Shown one piece after another: positions 44,530 to 54,179 of a stretch of DNA of 64,000 bases. How positions within the stretch are numbered: position 1 is the first letter of the stretch; every line of letters starts with the position of its first letter. Made by a program: the position numbers and the translations under genes. The stretch covers positions 186,001 through 250,000 of the forward strand of contig JAZGUH010000419.1 of the NCBI GenBank assembly GCA_037893225.1. The letters are read 5' to 3'. Origin of the DNA: Hippasteria phrygiana (Eukaryota; Echinodermata; Asteroidea; Valvatida; Goniasteridae). The notes beneath the pieces are model-generated. The model saw only the letters and a program-made list of their open reading frames with translations. It was not told the origin of the DNA and made no database searches.

Positions 44530-45067
44530 ATAACATCTTACCTTAAATTTAATATTTTGGTTTTCTTTTTCTTTTTGCTCGCGAAATTAAAATTTACATT
44601 GTCCACTATACCGGAAGATTTGGGAAAGTCAGTTTCGAATTATAGCCGCTTGATCTGTGTCGCACTGTTTCCATGGTTACGGTGACGTGTGTGTAAAATA
44701 AAATGTATTCTCTGAATTTCTTTCATTTTGTTGCAACTTAAAAAAGAACTGCGTCTTGAATTGTCCATTAAAGGAAACATGATTTAAAATTTATATTGCA
44801 TTATTCTTGCTAAAAACAATAAAGTATTATCTTGACAATGATATTTTGTGTCCAGAGACAATTATTTCCCAGATTAAATATGAGAAAACAATTTTTGAAA
44901 ATGTTTGTCCAAGCTACTCCGCCCCCCTGAGTGGGACCCTCATTAACATAAGTGTGTGACGTAGATCGAGGCACATTACCCATTCATCACGGGTATGCAT
45001 TGTGTGTACATTGTACGGCGAACATTCTTTGTCCAAAATCTAAGCAAAATATAGTGGTTTTTCGGCC

Positions 45068-45335
45068 ATGCCGACAAGGTGTGTGGCTGCTGGGTACAGC
45101 AAAACGACGGATGGAGTAAGCCTTCATTTCCAACTGATGCGAAATATCGGAGAATTTGGACGGCGAAAGTGAAGGTGACAAGAGCGTAGTGGTCCGGCCC
45201 CAGCAGCTTCTCAGCGTTATGTAGCGACCACTTTGAGCCGTCGTGTTTCGATACTGGTTTTTTCAAATCCTTTGGGATGACTATTAAAAATATGCTCAAG
45301 TCCACTGCCATCCCAACAAAGTTCCCAGATGTGAG
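45068..45335 (+). pseudogene. THAP-type zinc finger domain exon, broken
   Basis: It starts MPTRCVAAGYSKTTDGVSLH, the typical THAP start, but the second zinc-binding Cys is Tyr. A one-base deletion follows near 45132 and an in-frame TAG sits at 45188. Across these breaks the remaining signature is present: TDAKYRRIWTAKVKV (the invariant Trp), LCSDHFEPSCF (the C-x2-H pair), then AIPTKFP. A GTGAGT donor follows at about 45334. The THAP domain binds DNA and occurs in P-element transposases and derived host proteins. This is a dead first exon of one or the other. Confidence 0.75.
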
Positions 45336-45594
45336 TAAGATATAGGCAAATGCAGTTAAACGGCCCATTCCCCGAGGAGCCTTCGCTAGCAGGGAGAAAA
45401 TCAGGGTAAGTTCGATGTTAGTTGTTGTTGCAACTTACGAAATTGCACGTGTAGACCTAGTGTGTGTATACGGGCCGGGTCCAGACTATCGAGTCGATCC
45501 ATGAATTTCGGTGCCTCGGTCTACGTCACGAACAGCGCCCTCAATTTGAGTCTCAACAAATTTCAAAAAGGGGGGGTCAATTTTTGAGCGGCAA

Positions 45595-45740
45595 ATGTAA
45601 TATCTCATTGGAAAACTAATAATGTTGATATACTGCTAGAAAATCAGGTAATTCTGCAGGTTGTGGGTTCGAGCCCAGTCCTGGGCTATAGCACTGGGTA
45701 GAGGCATTATTTAATGTGGACTAGTTATAATTCTACCTCA
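45595..45740 (+). other. Possible tRNA-like B-box in duplicated segment
   Basis: GGTTGTGGGTTCGAGCCC at 45660 resembles a Pol III B-box. A convincing A-box upstream is lacking. The partner in C1 (17812-17835) stops before this motif. Confidence 0.25.
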
Positions 45741-47329
45741 CCAGGTATTACGTCACTTCGTGACCACGTGAGATTGCCCTCCCTGTCGTCATTCCAGGAC
45801 CCCACCCTTTAATAGGGTCCAATTCTATATTCATATTGGTCTTCACCTATTTTTCATGTGCTCACGTGCCAACTTTAAAGTCTGAAGGTGCGGTCAGCGC
45901 AATATCACGTAATCTCACGTAATCCCCCCGTGCTCGTTTAATTTTAGGATTACCCATCCCGACCCTATTCATGCTGTGAAGAGATTAGATTATCTTGTCT
46001 TGTTCCTCTGTAGCCCACACCTTGAGTGCCCTAGGGCTTGTGATGGGCGATTTGCATAAAAAAACATGTGACATGTTATCAGTTTATTTCTTTCAACTTT
46101 ATTGTTAAAACGGGTGAATCCGAGAAGTTTTGCGGGGCTTCGGAGGTAAAAAAAAAAGTCAACAAATTTGCCAAACAAACTTGACCCCCTACACACTTCC
46201 CGCCGATAAAATAATTTGACAGGCGAGGGTGGGGTGGTTGGGAGGGGTGGGGGCCGGGTGGTGATCTTCCTGTCGTTAGTGGCGCCATGTAACCCCATAA
46301 TCTCCCAGTAAATGCGCTACTGGATGGAATCTTTTCTTAACCGTAAATTTTACCCACTAAATAAAAGACCAAAGAACAGTGGCTGATTTGAGTCTATAAG
46401 CTAAACCTCCCCCAACCCCCAAAAATGACACAGCAAGGGGGTTTAGACCCCTCCCCCGGATCCGCCCCTGAAAGGGCAGCGGGAAAGTGAATTGTGAAAT
46501 ACGGGAAATGCGTCAAAGAATAGGCCTACTCGGTTTCAGTATCGTCTGGCTTGCACTGGGAACTGTAGAAGTATTATGATCGACAAAAAATATAACCGAA
46601 ACCTGTGACACGGTTTTGTTTTTGTTAATCAAGCAACCATCAGAATAGTTTCGTTTATTCTTGCATGTACGCAGGAAAATATAATTTGGGCGGCTAGGAT
46701 TATCGGGTACTGTAAGCGATGTTCCAAAATGTATACAGGCATGAACCTGACCGTAATAATTAACCATATTAAACCGTGTTGCGTTTTTTTCATCGACTTT
46801 AATCGAGAATTATGGTCTGTTTCAATTGTTCTTTTTTGGTGGAAGAAAGAGGGAAAAAATAATTGATTCCCAGGGACCAGGAAATAGGTCAGAGATTTTT
46901 CTTTTCATTTTAAGCATCTGCTACTTACAGTGATACCGAAAGACCCCTGTAAAACGGAAAGACGTCTTTTTTATCTATGGAAACTAAGAAAAACATCTTT
47001 AATATCTGAGTTTCTGTCACGCATGATAATTTATCTCGGAAACGTTGGTCGTCACTTTTAGTTTCTAAGCGTTCATAATCTATCTAAAATTAAAATCAAA
47101 CTGCGTAGCGCGGAAAAATATAGTGTCGTGTCGTATAAAAGGACGGAGGATGTCCCCCTAGTTTTTAAACTTCGAATTTTATATCATGCCTGGGCAATAT
47201 TTTCCAAGATGACCGCCTAATTCTTTGTTCGAGATTTGTTTTTTTTTAATTCAAGATGGCTTTTGGTGACATTGCAGTCCCCAAATTCGATTCAAAAGAT
47301 GCAACAGATCATTGATTAAACGCAGATGG

Positions 47330-48350
47330 TTAAACGCAGTGGCGTAAATCCGTGTCTTAAAATGGCGGAGAGGATGATCCAGATTAAGAAAAAATTAATT
47401 AAACCCCAAAAGTACCCCTGAAAATGTTCTGTTGTGGGGACCGCTAGGAATTTCATAAACCTTGACGCTTTTCAGAATGTACGCTATTTTACAAATGCAA
47501 CATGAACACTTGATGTCATTCTTGAGATACTATGGATACCGGTACAGCAGGAGGAGGGCGGGTGCCGGGAGGGCGGGTGGGTGGGTGGGTTGGATGGGTG
47601 GGTGGGTGGGTTGAGTTTGTATATGCCGGCAATCGTGGACCTAGAACAAAAGAATTCGGGCGTAGACAAAGGGGTCCACGTTTGACCTAACGTCCGCGAT
47701 TAAAAATCGTGTACAAAACCAATGGGAGGCCTTCTGAAAAAGAACCCTTGTTCGTGCAACTCGTTTTCTCTACTGTCGATAAATGAGAAATATGATTCAG
47801 GGGAGAAACATGGGGACTTCACGGGTTAATATGGTTCAGGGAGAACCATGGGGACTTCTCGGGTTGTTTAGATTAGCCTGCTCTAATCTTCGTCAGGAGA
47901 ATGAGGAGGTTTGCCGATGCGGCAGCTCCTTAAGTAGTATTTGCTGGGATTGTGTGTATAAAGGGAAGCAAGACTAGGCCGAAGGAATATGGGACACGGA
48001 CGCACTACATTATTCCGTGTTCCACGAGCGCGAGTGCATGGGATAACGAATTTATCTTCAAGCAAACTTGACGCGCAGTAAAGATGGAACACGCACGGTG
48101 CAGTGCGCGCGCACACATCATTAACAGCCAGCGCTATCGAGATCCAGCAGGAGAAACAGGAGCTATCCGGAAAACGTAACAAGTGTGCGCCGAAACAGAC
48201 GTGACGATCCACATTAGACGCAAACGCGCAGCTTTTGAATTACCAATGGATTGTGCAGCACTGCGTTTTGCGTATCGCGCAATTCGCGGAATTAGAACAG
48301 CGCAATTCGGAGTGTGTATATGGGCCGTGTGATAGGCCTATGGGTTTTAA
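47330..48350. other. Unassigned DNA with GGGT microsatellite
   Basis: A (GGGT)n-like tract lies at 47567-47613. At 48000-48070, CCACGAGCGCGAG..ATCTTCAAGCAAACTTGA is similar to 23660-23705 and to 13930-13980 reversed, a piece of the repeat found in both arms. No gene. Confidence 0.45.
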
Positions 48351-48351
48351 T

Positions 48352-48844
48352 CATTGATCTCCATTATATAGACTGGATAGGACACCGCGTCTAAACGCCG
48401 TCATGAGTGCGCGTTTTAAACTAGGGTAAAGAACGAACGTGACGCGACTGCGTTGTGTGATCTTCAAAACAAAAACAAAACTTCTTACACATTTAAAAAT
48501 AGAACATTGGGTGCTCAGAATTAAAAATACGATGTCATTTCAGAATAATATTCAATACGATTATTAAATTTGTATTATACAACTGCTCTAATGACTTACA
48601 CTTACAGGTGTGATAAAAATGAAACAACAATTCACTGTTCTTACTGATTTTTTTGGGGAGCGCTTAAACCCCCAATAACGTTATCAGGCTAAGATTTTTT
48701 TCGATAATCCACTTCTCCAGACAGTACATAAAGCGAACACACAGTGCGCGTTTAACCACCCTCTTGCGCCGCCATTGCGCGGCCGCGCATTCGTGCACAA
48801 ACATGACGCGGTGTCCTATCCAGTCTATATAATGGAGATCAATG
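48352..48844. mobile_element. MITE with perfect 40-bp TIRs
   Basis: 48352-48391 and 48805-48844 are exact inverted copies starting CATTGATCTCCATTATATAG and ending in GACACCGCGTC. TTTTAA occurs just outside each end and may be the target duplication. The interior has GCGCGT-rich subterminal motifs (GTGCGCGTTTAA type) but no transposase. Confidence 0.8.
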
Positions 48845-48847
48845 GTT

Positions 48848-49235
48848 TTAATACAACACCTGAATAAATCCCCGCCATCCGATTGGTGGATCGTCGATCA
48901 CGTGCATTGAATTATTCGACCCATCACATGACGCGAACCCGCACCGCCCAAAACGTTCTATCACATGGTTCTATCAAACGGTGCGCGCGCATTGATGGAA
49001 CCAAAAGAACTTCCCTAATTTCACGGTCACTATTGGTGGCGCTGCAATTGGGGTGTCATTTACACAACATGGCGGCCGAGTTTCCAGAACTGCCGCGGTT
49101 TGTTCTATTAAACAGACGACGAAATATTGGAACTCGTAGGCGATGCTGACGCTGCTAACACAAAGAGACAAATGAAATATGCAATCAAATGATTAGAGGA
49201 ATTTGCAAGACACGCAGGAACAACAAATAATATTT
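48848..49235 (+). mobile_element. Crypton-like remnant, copy 2
   Basis: Direct repeat of 12792-13180. The upstream region with CACGTG, CGCGAACCC and GTTCTATCACATGG is kept, including the ATG at 49069. Confidence 0.55.
49069..49230 (+). pseudogene. Crypton-type recombinase N-terminal fragment, copy 2
   Basis: It starts MAAEFPELPRFVLLN, then loses the frame through an extra base near 49112. It carries the same TGA as copy 1 (near 49190) and is cut off after AGTT-equivalent codons. The last exon part and donor seen in copy 1 are missing. Confidence 0.55.
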
Positions 49236-49325
49236 AATAATATTTAATTGTTAATGGACCTCGCCTTCGGCTCGGTCCATTAACAGCGGTCACGCCCCTC
49301 CTCGGTTATTATTGACGTGTAAAGA
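49235..49325. repeat. Short hairpin with GCCTTCGGC centre
   Basis: TTAATGGACC and GGTCCATTAA flank TCGCCTTCGGCTC. As in copy 1, a hairpin of this style lies just downstream of the Crypton remnant. Confidence 0.6.
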
Positions 49326-49577
49326 CCGGGGGCCAATTTCACGGAGCTGCTAAGCACAAAAATTTGCTTAGCACAAAAAATGTCTTGCTTTGTAAAGACA
49401 GGTTACCAGCCAAAACTCTGTGTGATTTTCATGCTAAGCAAACAACAGCATATAATACCAGTCACAAGCAGTATACAACAGATGGAAATTTTAGTTGGTA
49501 ATCTTGGGTTTTATCAAGGAAGAGTTTTCATGCTAAGCAAATTGTTGTGCTTAGCAGCTCCGTGAAATTGGCCCCGG
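49326..49577. mobile_element. MITE with GGGGCCAATTTCACGGAGC ends
   Basis: Inverted repeats of about 33 bp (CCGGGGGCCAATTTCACGGA, then GCTGCTAAGCACAA) bound a 252-bp element with several internal GCTTAGCA motifs. Ends of this type are common in marine invertebrate deuterostomes as far as I recall. Target duplication not visible. Confidence 0.75.
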
Positions 49578-52008
49578 GTCATCACACTTTTATCCCTTAT
49601 TATTTGTATATTATCACACTCTCAGCTGCCACGGATAGACCAATCAGGATCGAGGATTCAAGTTTGCTTGAAGATAATGGTTTTTATCACGTTCTCAGCT
49701 GCCACGGATCGACCAATCAGGATCGAGGATTCAAGTTTGTTGAAAAATTCGTACATTGTGCTCATCATATGCATCATCACGTCATGGACATCCACTGCAT
49801 GCATGCAATGTACATGTACTGTTGCAATCCAAGCCACCATGAGCGCGTAGGAAAAGGTGTGTAAAGCGGCACAAACTAGTCCCTCACCTAAGTGCAGAAT
49901 TTGGACATTCATACAATGAAGAGTGATAAAAATGCTATATTAATGTTTAGAATGAAAACAAGATTACTTTGATGATAAATGTTTTACCAAAATCACGGGA
50001 TAATGGAGGCAGTTGTGCATTTCATGCGTAGGAATATCGATGTTAAGCAGTCAGTACTTAGGCGGTAAGATTTGAACAAGAAGTTTAAAGACAAGACAAG
50101 GCTACAATTATTTGTCGTATCTGAGCCAAAATCTCAACAGTCCTGGAACATATTACTTTCTCCTGAGTGACATGAGAGAGTTTACTGCATCTAGTAGGGC
50201 CTACTGGTGAGTTTAAATGGTTATAATTAAAGTAATTTTCGTGAAATTTGAAGTTATTTTTGGCCTACATGCACTGCAGTGCCCCCATTTTTGCACTGTC
50301 ATTACTCACTGTACACATATGTGTACGTACATCATACGGTACATGTATGGGCATATGAATGGGTAGCCTTAGTTAATTTAAGCAGTGTTGACTTATTAAC
50401 TCTCTCCCTGATCATGCTGATTACCTATTCTTCCATGATTCAATTAGTTGAATATTTCGACAAAGTCTGTCTTGAAATTTGATGTCAAAATGGCGATGCC
50501 GGAAATTGGGCACAAAGTCAAACATGGCACTCGACAATGCTCGAGGGCCGGTTGTTTTTGTTTATTTTGCCTTATTTTTCTGGCAGCTTTAAAAAGGTTC
50601 ACTGCATTCTGGCCGTGTTATTAAACCGAGACCTATTTTGTCCGCTTATCGGGGGATTTCAGGGCAATAAGGGACATTCCGCTGGTTCGTGTACAATGTA
50701 TGTGTGCGACTGTACTGCTAAAAACAAAAACTAATAGTTTCAAACACGATGCAAAATGTACTGAACACTAAAAGTCTCAAATCCTCAAATTTTAATATGA
50801 TTTGGCGTGCACCCTAGGGGGTAATAGTTTTAGGCTTGTTAAAGTAAATCTGAACTGTACCAAAAGTTATAAAATTGTTTTGTACATCACAGACTAATGT
50901 TCCTGTACAGAAACTTATTGTTCGTATTTTGTGTTTTTTCCTTATACAATTACACTTACAGGGGTGCACTCACTTGAAGAGGACCAGTTACAGCTGATTA
51001 TCTACAAGGGGATGCCGTGATTGGAACTGACTACCTACCAAGTTTCATTGATGGGCAGATCTACAACTACAAGAGTCCTTCATAAAGTTTCAAAGAGGAG
51101 TTGAATTTCATTGTTTGTCAAAACTGTATTAAATTCCGAGTGTACCAGTATATTTCATTGGAATATTACCGCAGGATGAATACATTTTACCACAAGAATG
51201 TTACAACAAATAGAATATTACAAGTACAACTACAAGTACAAGAGTAGGGATTATTACCACAAGAATATTACCACAGGAATTACCACAGCCTTCCTGCGGT
51301 AAAAATGTCCCAAAAAACAACAGGAATTTCTTGTGGCAATTTCCTGTGGTATTTTTGTGGTATAATACCACAGGACATTTTTGTAAGGGGTTGGTTGGTT
51401 GGTTGGTTGGTTGGTTGGTTGGTTGGATGGTTGGATGGTTGGATGGATGGTCATGATGGTGGGTGGACAGTTTACTCGGGTATATATTATGTTTCCATGC
51501 CACGCGTGTATCACGGCTTTGCTAATGATATGAGTCGGGAACCGGTGTTTTGCGTCTAATCTGCATATTAGATCACGCCCCATTGCATTGTAAAATTCGC
51601 GGTTGTACGGTTCGTGGACCGAGTGAAGTTTTAACGCGTATACCCGCCGTGGGCTGAACCACTTGGTACTTGTTTTTAAAGATACAAATAAACGTGTTGA
51701 TTTATATACCAAACCAAAAAAAATCGGGGATGCTGTTAATGCATTAGGTTTATGTTGGTTTTTGTTTCGTTGCGTTGCGTTCCGTTTGGTTTGGTTTGGT
51801 TTGGTTTCGTTTTGTTTCGTTTCATGTCGAATTTTAAATAAAAAGCGGCTTTAGAGCGCTGTCTTCGTCAAAATCGGAGACTGCGACCAGAGGGAGAAGA
51901 TTGTGACATCAACGCCGGTAAAGTTCGTGAAAATAGAACTGTAACTTACTATATTTCTTTATCAACGATTAGTGCAGTGCACAGTATCCCCGATCACCGG
52001 CCACAGAG
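49578..52008. other. Intergenic region upstream of the GPCR
   Basis: A diverged duplication of CTCAGCTGCCACGGATAGAC (49620 and 49698) followed by CAATCAGGATCGAGGATTCA is visible. TACCACAGGAAT-type repeats occur at 51170-51380, a (GGTT)n tract at 51389-51450, and a GGTTT-rich stretch at 51787-51830. No other gene seen. The GPCR promoter and 5' UTR should lie in the last few hundred bases; I see no clear TATA box. Confidence 0.4.
51389..51450 (+). repeat. (GGTT)n microsatellite
   Basis: Continuous GGTT units shade into GGATGGTT variants at the 3' side. Confidence 0.9.
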
Positions 52009-53211
52009 ATGGAGATGAATGCATACTCGGCTGAGATGAGTCAAGGAGTTACAGACAGCGACGGACTGACAGCCGACGAGAGCCAGTCAGTGGATATAAT
52101 GGATGTTATACAAGCTCAACTGAGAGAACACTTAGACTTGTACATGTTCCCCGTTACAGTAATCGCACCAATCGGTCTTCTGTTGAACTTCATCTTTCTG
52201 ACTGCAGTGGCTCGGGTGAAATCCATGCGCACCAACATGAACGTCTACCTGTGCAATCTGGCTGTGGTTGACACCTCTATCCTCACTTTGAGGTTATCGG
52301 GAGCGTGGGTTCCAGTGGTTGACGGATCGGGGTGGGACTGGGCTTATCGGGCTGCTGCTTGGTCATTGGGTACGGCCTCTTTCTGTATTGTGACCGCCAT
52401 TGCAGTTGAGAGATTTCGTGCCGTATTCAGTCCAATCGAGTTTCGAGCTCAATCTCGAAAGATTAGAGCGCACAAGATATCGGTTGGCATCTGGATTCTT
52501 GCAGTTGCCACGGGTATCATTAACGGACTAGAGCCTGGCAGCAACTTCGGTTATTACTGGGCAATTTGTTATTTAGCTTTCATTGCATGCAATTTAGCAG
52601 CGACTCTAGGTTCGTATATCTACATTGTCCTACAAGTTCGCCGTCAAGTGACTATTTCACCGAAGAATAAGCGGCTACATTGGAAGGTTCTCCGCATGCT
52701 GGTGATCAACACTGCTGTGTTTTTTTTTCTGAGCTCCATGCACGCCATGTGGCATATAATATGGTTAATTGCGGTGTCGATTGAGTTTCATGGACATCGA
52801 CATTTCACGTTCTTCTGTTGGGCGTTACTCGACATAGCACAGATTACAAATCTTTTGACTGTGATTAACAGTTCCATAAACCCGATCGTGTATAGCATGA
52901 CTAACGAGGACTACCGAGCCAACATATGGAAAGCGTTCCCCTTCCTCATCCGCGCTCTTCACTATCTCCTCCACTCTCTGCGTCGTCGTCGTCGTCGTCG
53001 TCTCCGCCGCCAACGCCGCCGCCGCCAACCAGCCGCCGCCAATTCTCCACTGGAACTGGTAGAAATGCTGGAGATTCCCAAACGCGAAAGCCCGCCATTG
53101 AAAACATCCCAAGAACTGGCCGCTGACAACAAGACTTTGAAGACAGAGGAGAAAGTCGTGCAGAAGCAGACAAGCGTTGAAGCGAAGGTTAGACCATTGA
53201 CTTTTTTATAG
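52009..53211 (+). CDS. Rhodopsin-class (class A) G-protein-coupled receptor, single coding exon, orphan
   Basis: A 400-residue seven-helix receptor of the plasma membrane, expected to couple a ligand to G proteins; ligand unknown. Helix 1 has GLLLNFIFLTA with the conserved Asn. Helix 2 has LAVVD with the sodium-site Asp. Helix 3 ends in AVERFRAV (variant of DRY). Helix 4 has the conserved Trp in GIWILAV. Helix 7 has NSSINPIVYS (NPxxY). Departures: no Cys at the usual helix 3 start, so the common extracellular disulfide is absent, and helix 6 has FFFLSSMHAMW where CWxP is expected. After helix 8 a polybasic stretch from about residue 322 (HSLRRRRRRRLRRQRRRR) is encoded by a CGT/CGC triplet repeat. 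The ATG at 52009 has a reasonable context (CAGAGATGG); a second Met follows at codon 3. No frame damage. Confidence 0.88.
   Translation: MEMNAYSAEMSQGVTDSDGLTADESQSVDIMDVIQAQLREHLDLYMFPVTVIAPIGLLLNFIFLTAVARVKSMRTNMNVYLCNLAVVDTSILTLRLSGAWVPVVDGSGWDWAYRAAAWSLGTASFCIVTAIAVERFRAVFSPIEFRAQSRKIRAHKISVGIWILAVATGIINGLEPGSNFGYYWAICYLAFIACNLAATLGSYIYIVLQVRRQVTISPKNKRLHWKVLRMLVINTAVFFFLSSMHAMWHIIWLIAVSIEFHGHRHFTFFCWALLDIAQITNLLTVINSSINPIVYSMTNEDYRANIWKAFPFLIRALHYLLHSLRRRRRRRLRRQRRRRQPAAANSPLELVEMLEIPKRESPPLKTSQELAADNKTLKTEEKVVQKQTSVEAKVRPLTFL
52981..53035 (+). repeat. CGT/CGC trinucleotide repeat coding Arg tract in GPCR tail
   Basis: Seven CGT codons in a row are followed by mixed CGC/CTC/CAA codons. 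It lies in the cytoplasmic tail just after helix 8. Length may vary between alleles. Confidence 0.8.
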
Positions 53212-53562
53212 TTGACGTATATACCCTTTTCACATGACGTCACCAGTCCATATTGGACCGCCTACTGTAGTATATTATGGTGGCGATTGTGTAGTGCAGG
53301 GCCCCTCTATAGTTTTGATCAAATTAGAGTCAAGGGTATTTTTTCTCATGGCAAAATGACTTTTTCAACCCAAAACAGACTTCAATTAATTCTATCGACA
53401 TTTTGTTTGTGTAATTTTGAATAGTTTATTCCGGTAAAAAATGCAGTTTTCTTACGCACTTTACAGCATGTGAATCAACGTGGTTTTGCATGTTTACTGT
53501 GCGTTTTGCCATCTTACCCCAAAATTTCCCTCAAAAACTAAAACCCTGCCCTTTATCTACTC
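53212..53562. other. GPCR 3' flank
   Basis: Presumed 3' UTR and intergenic DNA. No AATAAA signal is obvious close to the stop. Nothing else recognised. Confidence 0.35.
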
Positions 53563-53609
53563 AAGGGCGGATCCAGGGGGGGGGGGGGGGTCCAGGGGGT
53601 CTGGACCCC

Positions 53610-53641
<32 letters not shown>

Positions 53642-54100
53642 ATAATGTTTTTTTAATTTTCTTTTATTAATGCTTTTTTTTTGGGGGGGGGGACCTGACC
53701 TAAATCCGGAAATCATTTTGGAAAAACATACAAACACGAACACATACTTATTAAAGTTGGGGGATATCATATCGTTTTTTCGTCCCCGAATAAAAATTGT
53801 AGCCTATATTTGATTCTTTAGCTCAGAATAGTTGATTCATTACTTCAAACTCGAAAATGATGTTTAATAATGATGATCTTTTGTTCCCAAAAAAATTGGT
53901 TAAAGTGGTCAGAAATTGCCTCAGATCGCACGGCAGAGCATCTAGAATCCAAATTTTTTAGGGGCCCTTAAGCCCCGAACCCCACGCCGCAAGGGCTTCA
54001 CGCTTCGCGCTTCGCGCTTGCATTAGTTTGGAGCACAGTATGTCCCCCCCCCCACTTTTAAAGTTGAACCCCCCTTTGCAAAAATCCTGGATCCGCCTAT
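53563..54100. mobile_element. TIR element with GGGCGGATCCAGG ends
   Basis: AAGGGCGGATCCAGGGGG at 53563 and, reversed, CATAGGCGGATCCAGGATTT at 54100 are inverted. The left end carries G and T homopolymers (53574-53590, 53611-53634). Similar GGCGGATCC ends occur at 17251 and 46465. Interior repeats CTTCGCG at 54003-54020. No transposase. Possibly hAT-related by end sequence, but unproven. Confidence 0.5.
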
Positions 54101-54179
54101 GCTACGGCATACCTGGCAATTAATTCCAATAACCTAAAAGTAGATTTTTGTTCCCTAGGGAACAGGCCTGGGGCCTACT

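Larger units (their letters stand above)
44360..47325 (-). repeat. Second inverted duplication, half C2
   Basis: Reverse-complement partner of 16406-18870. It contains about 0.8 kb (44780-45590), including a THAP pseudogene, that has no partner in C1. Confidence 0.8.

Noticed and set aside
44976..45368. 130-residue minus-strand frame opposite the THAP exon
   Set aside because: It is antisense to a recognisable THAP domain and has no domain of its own.
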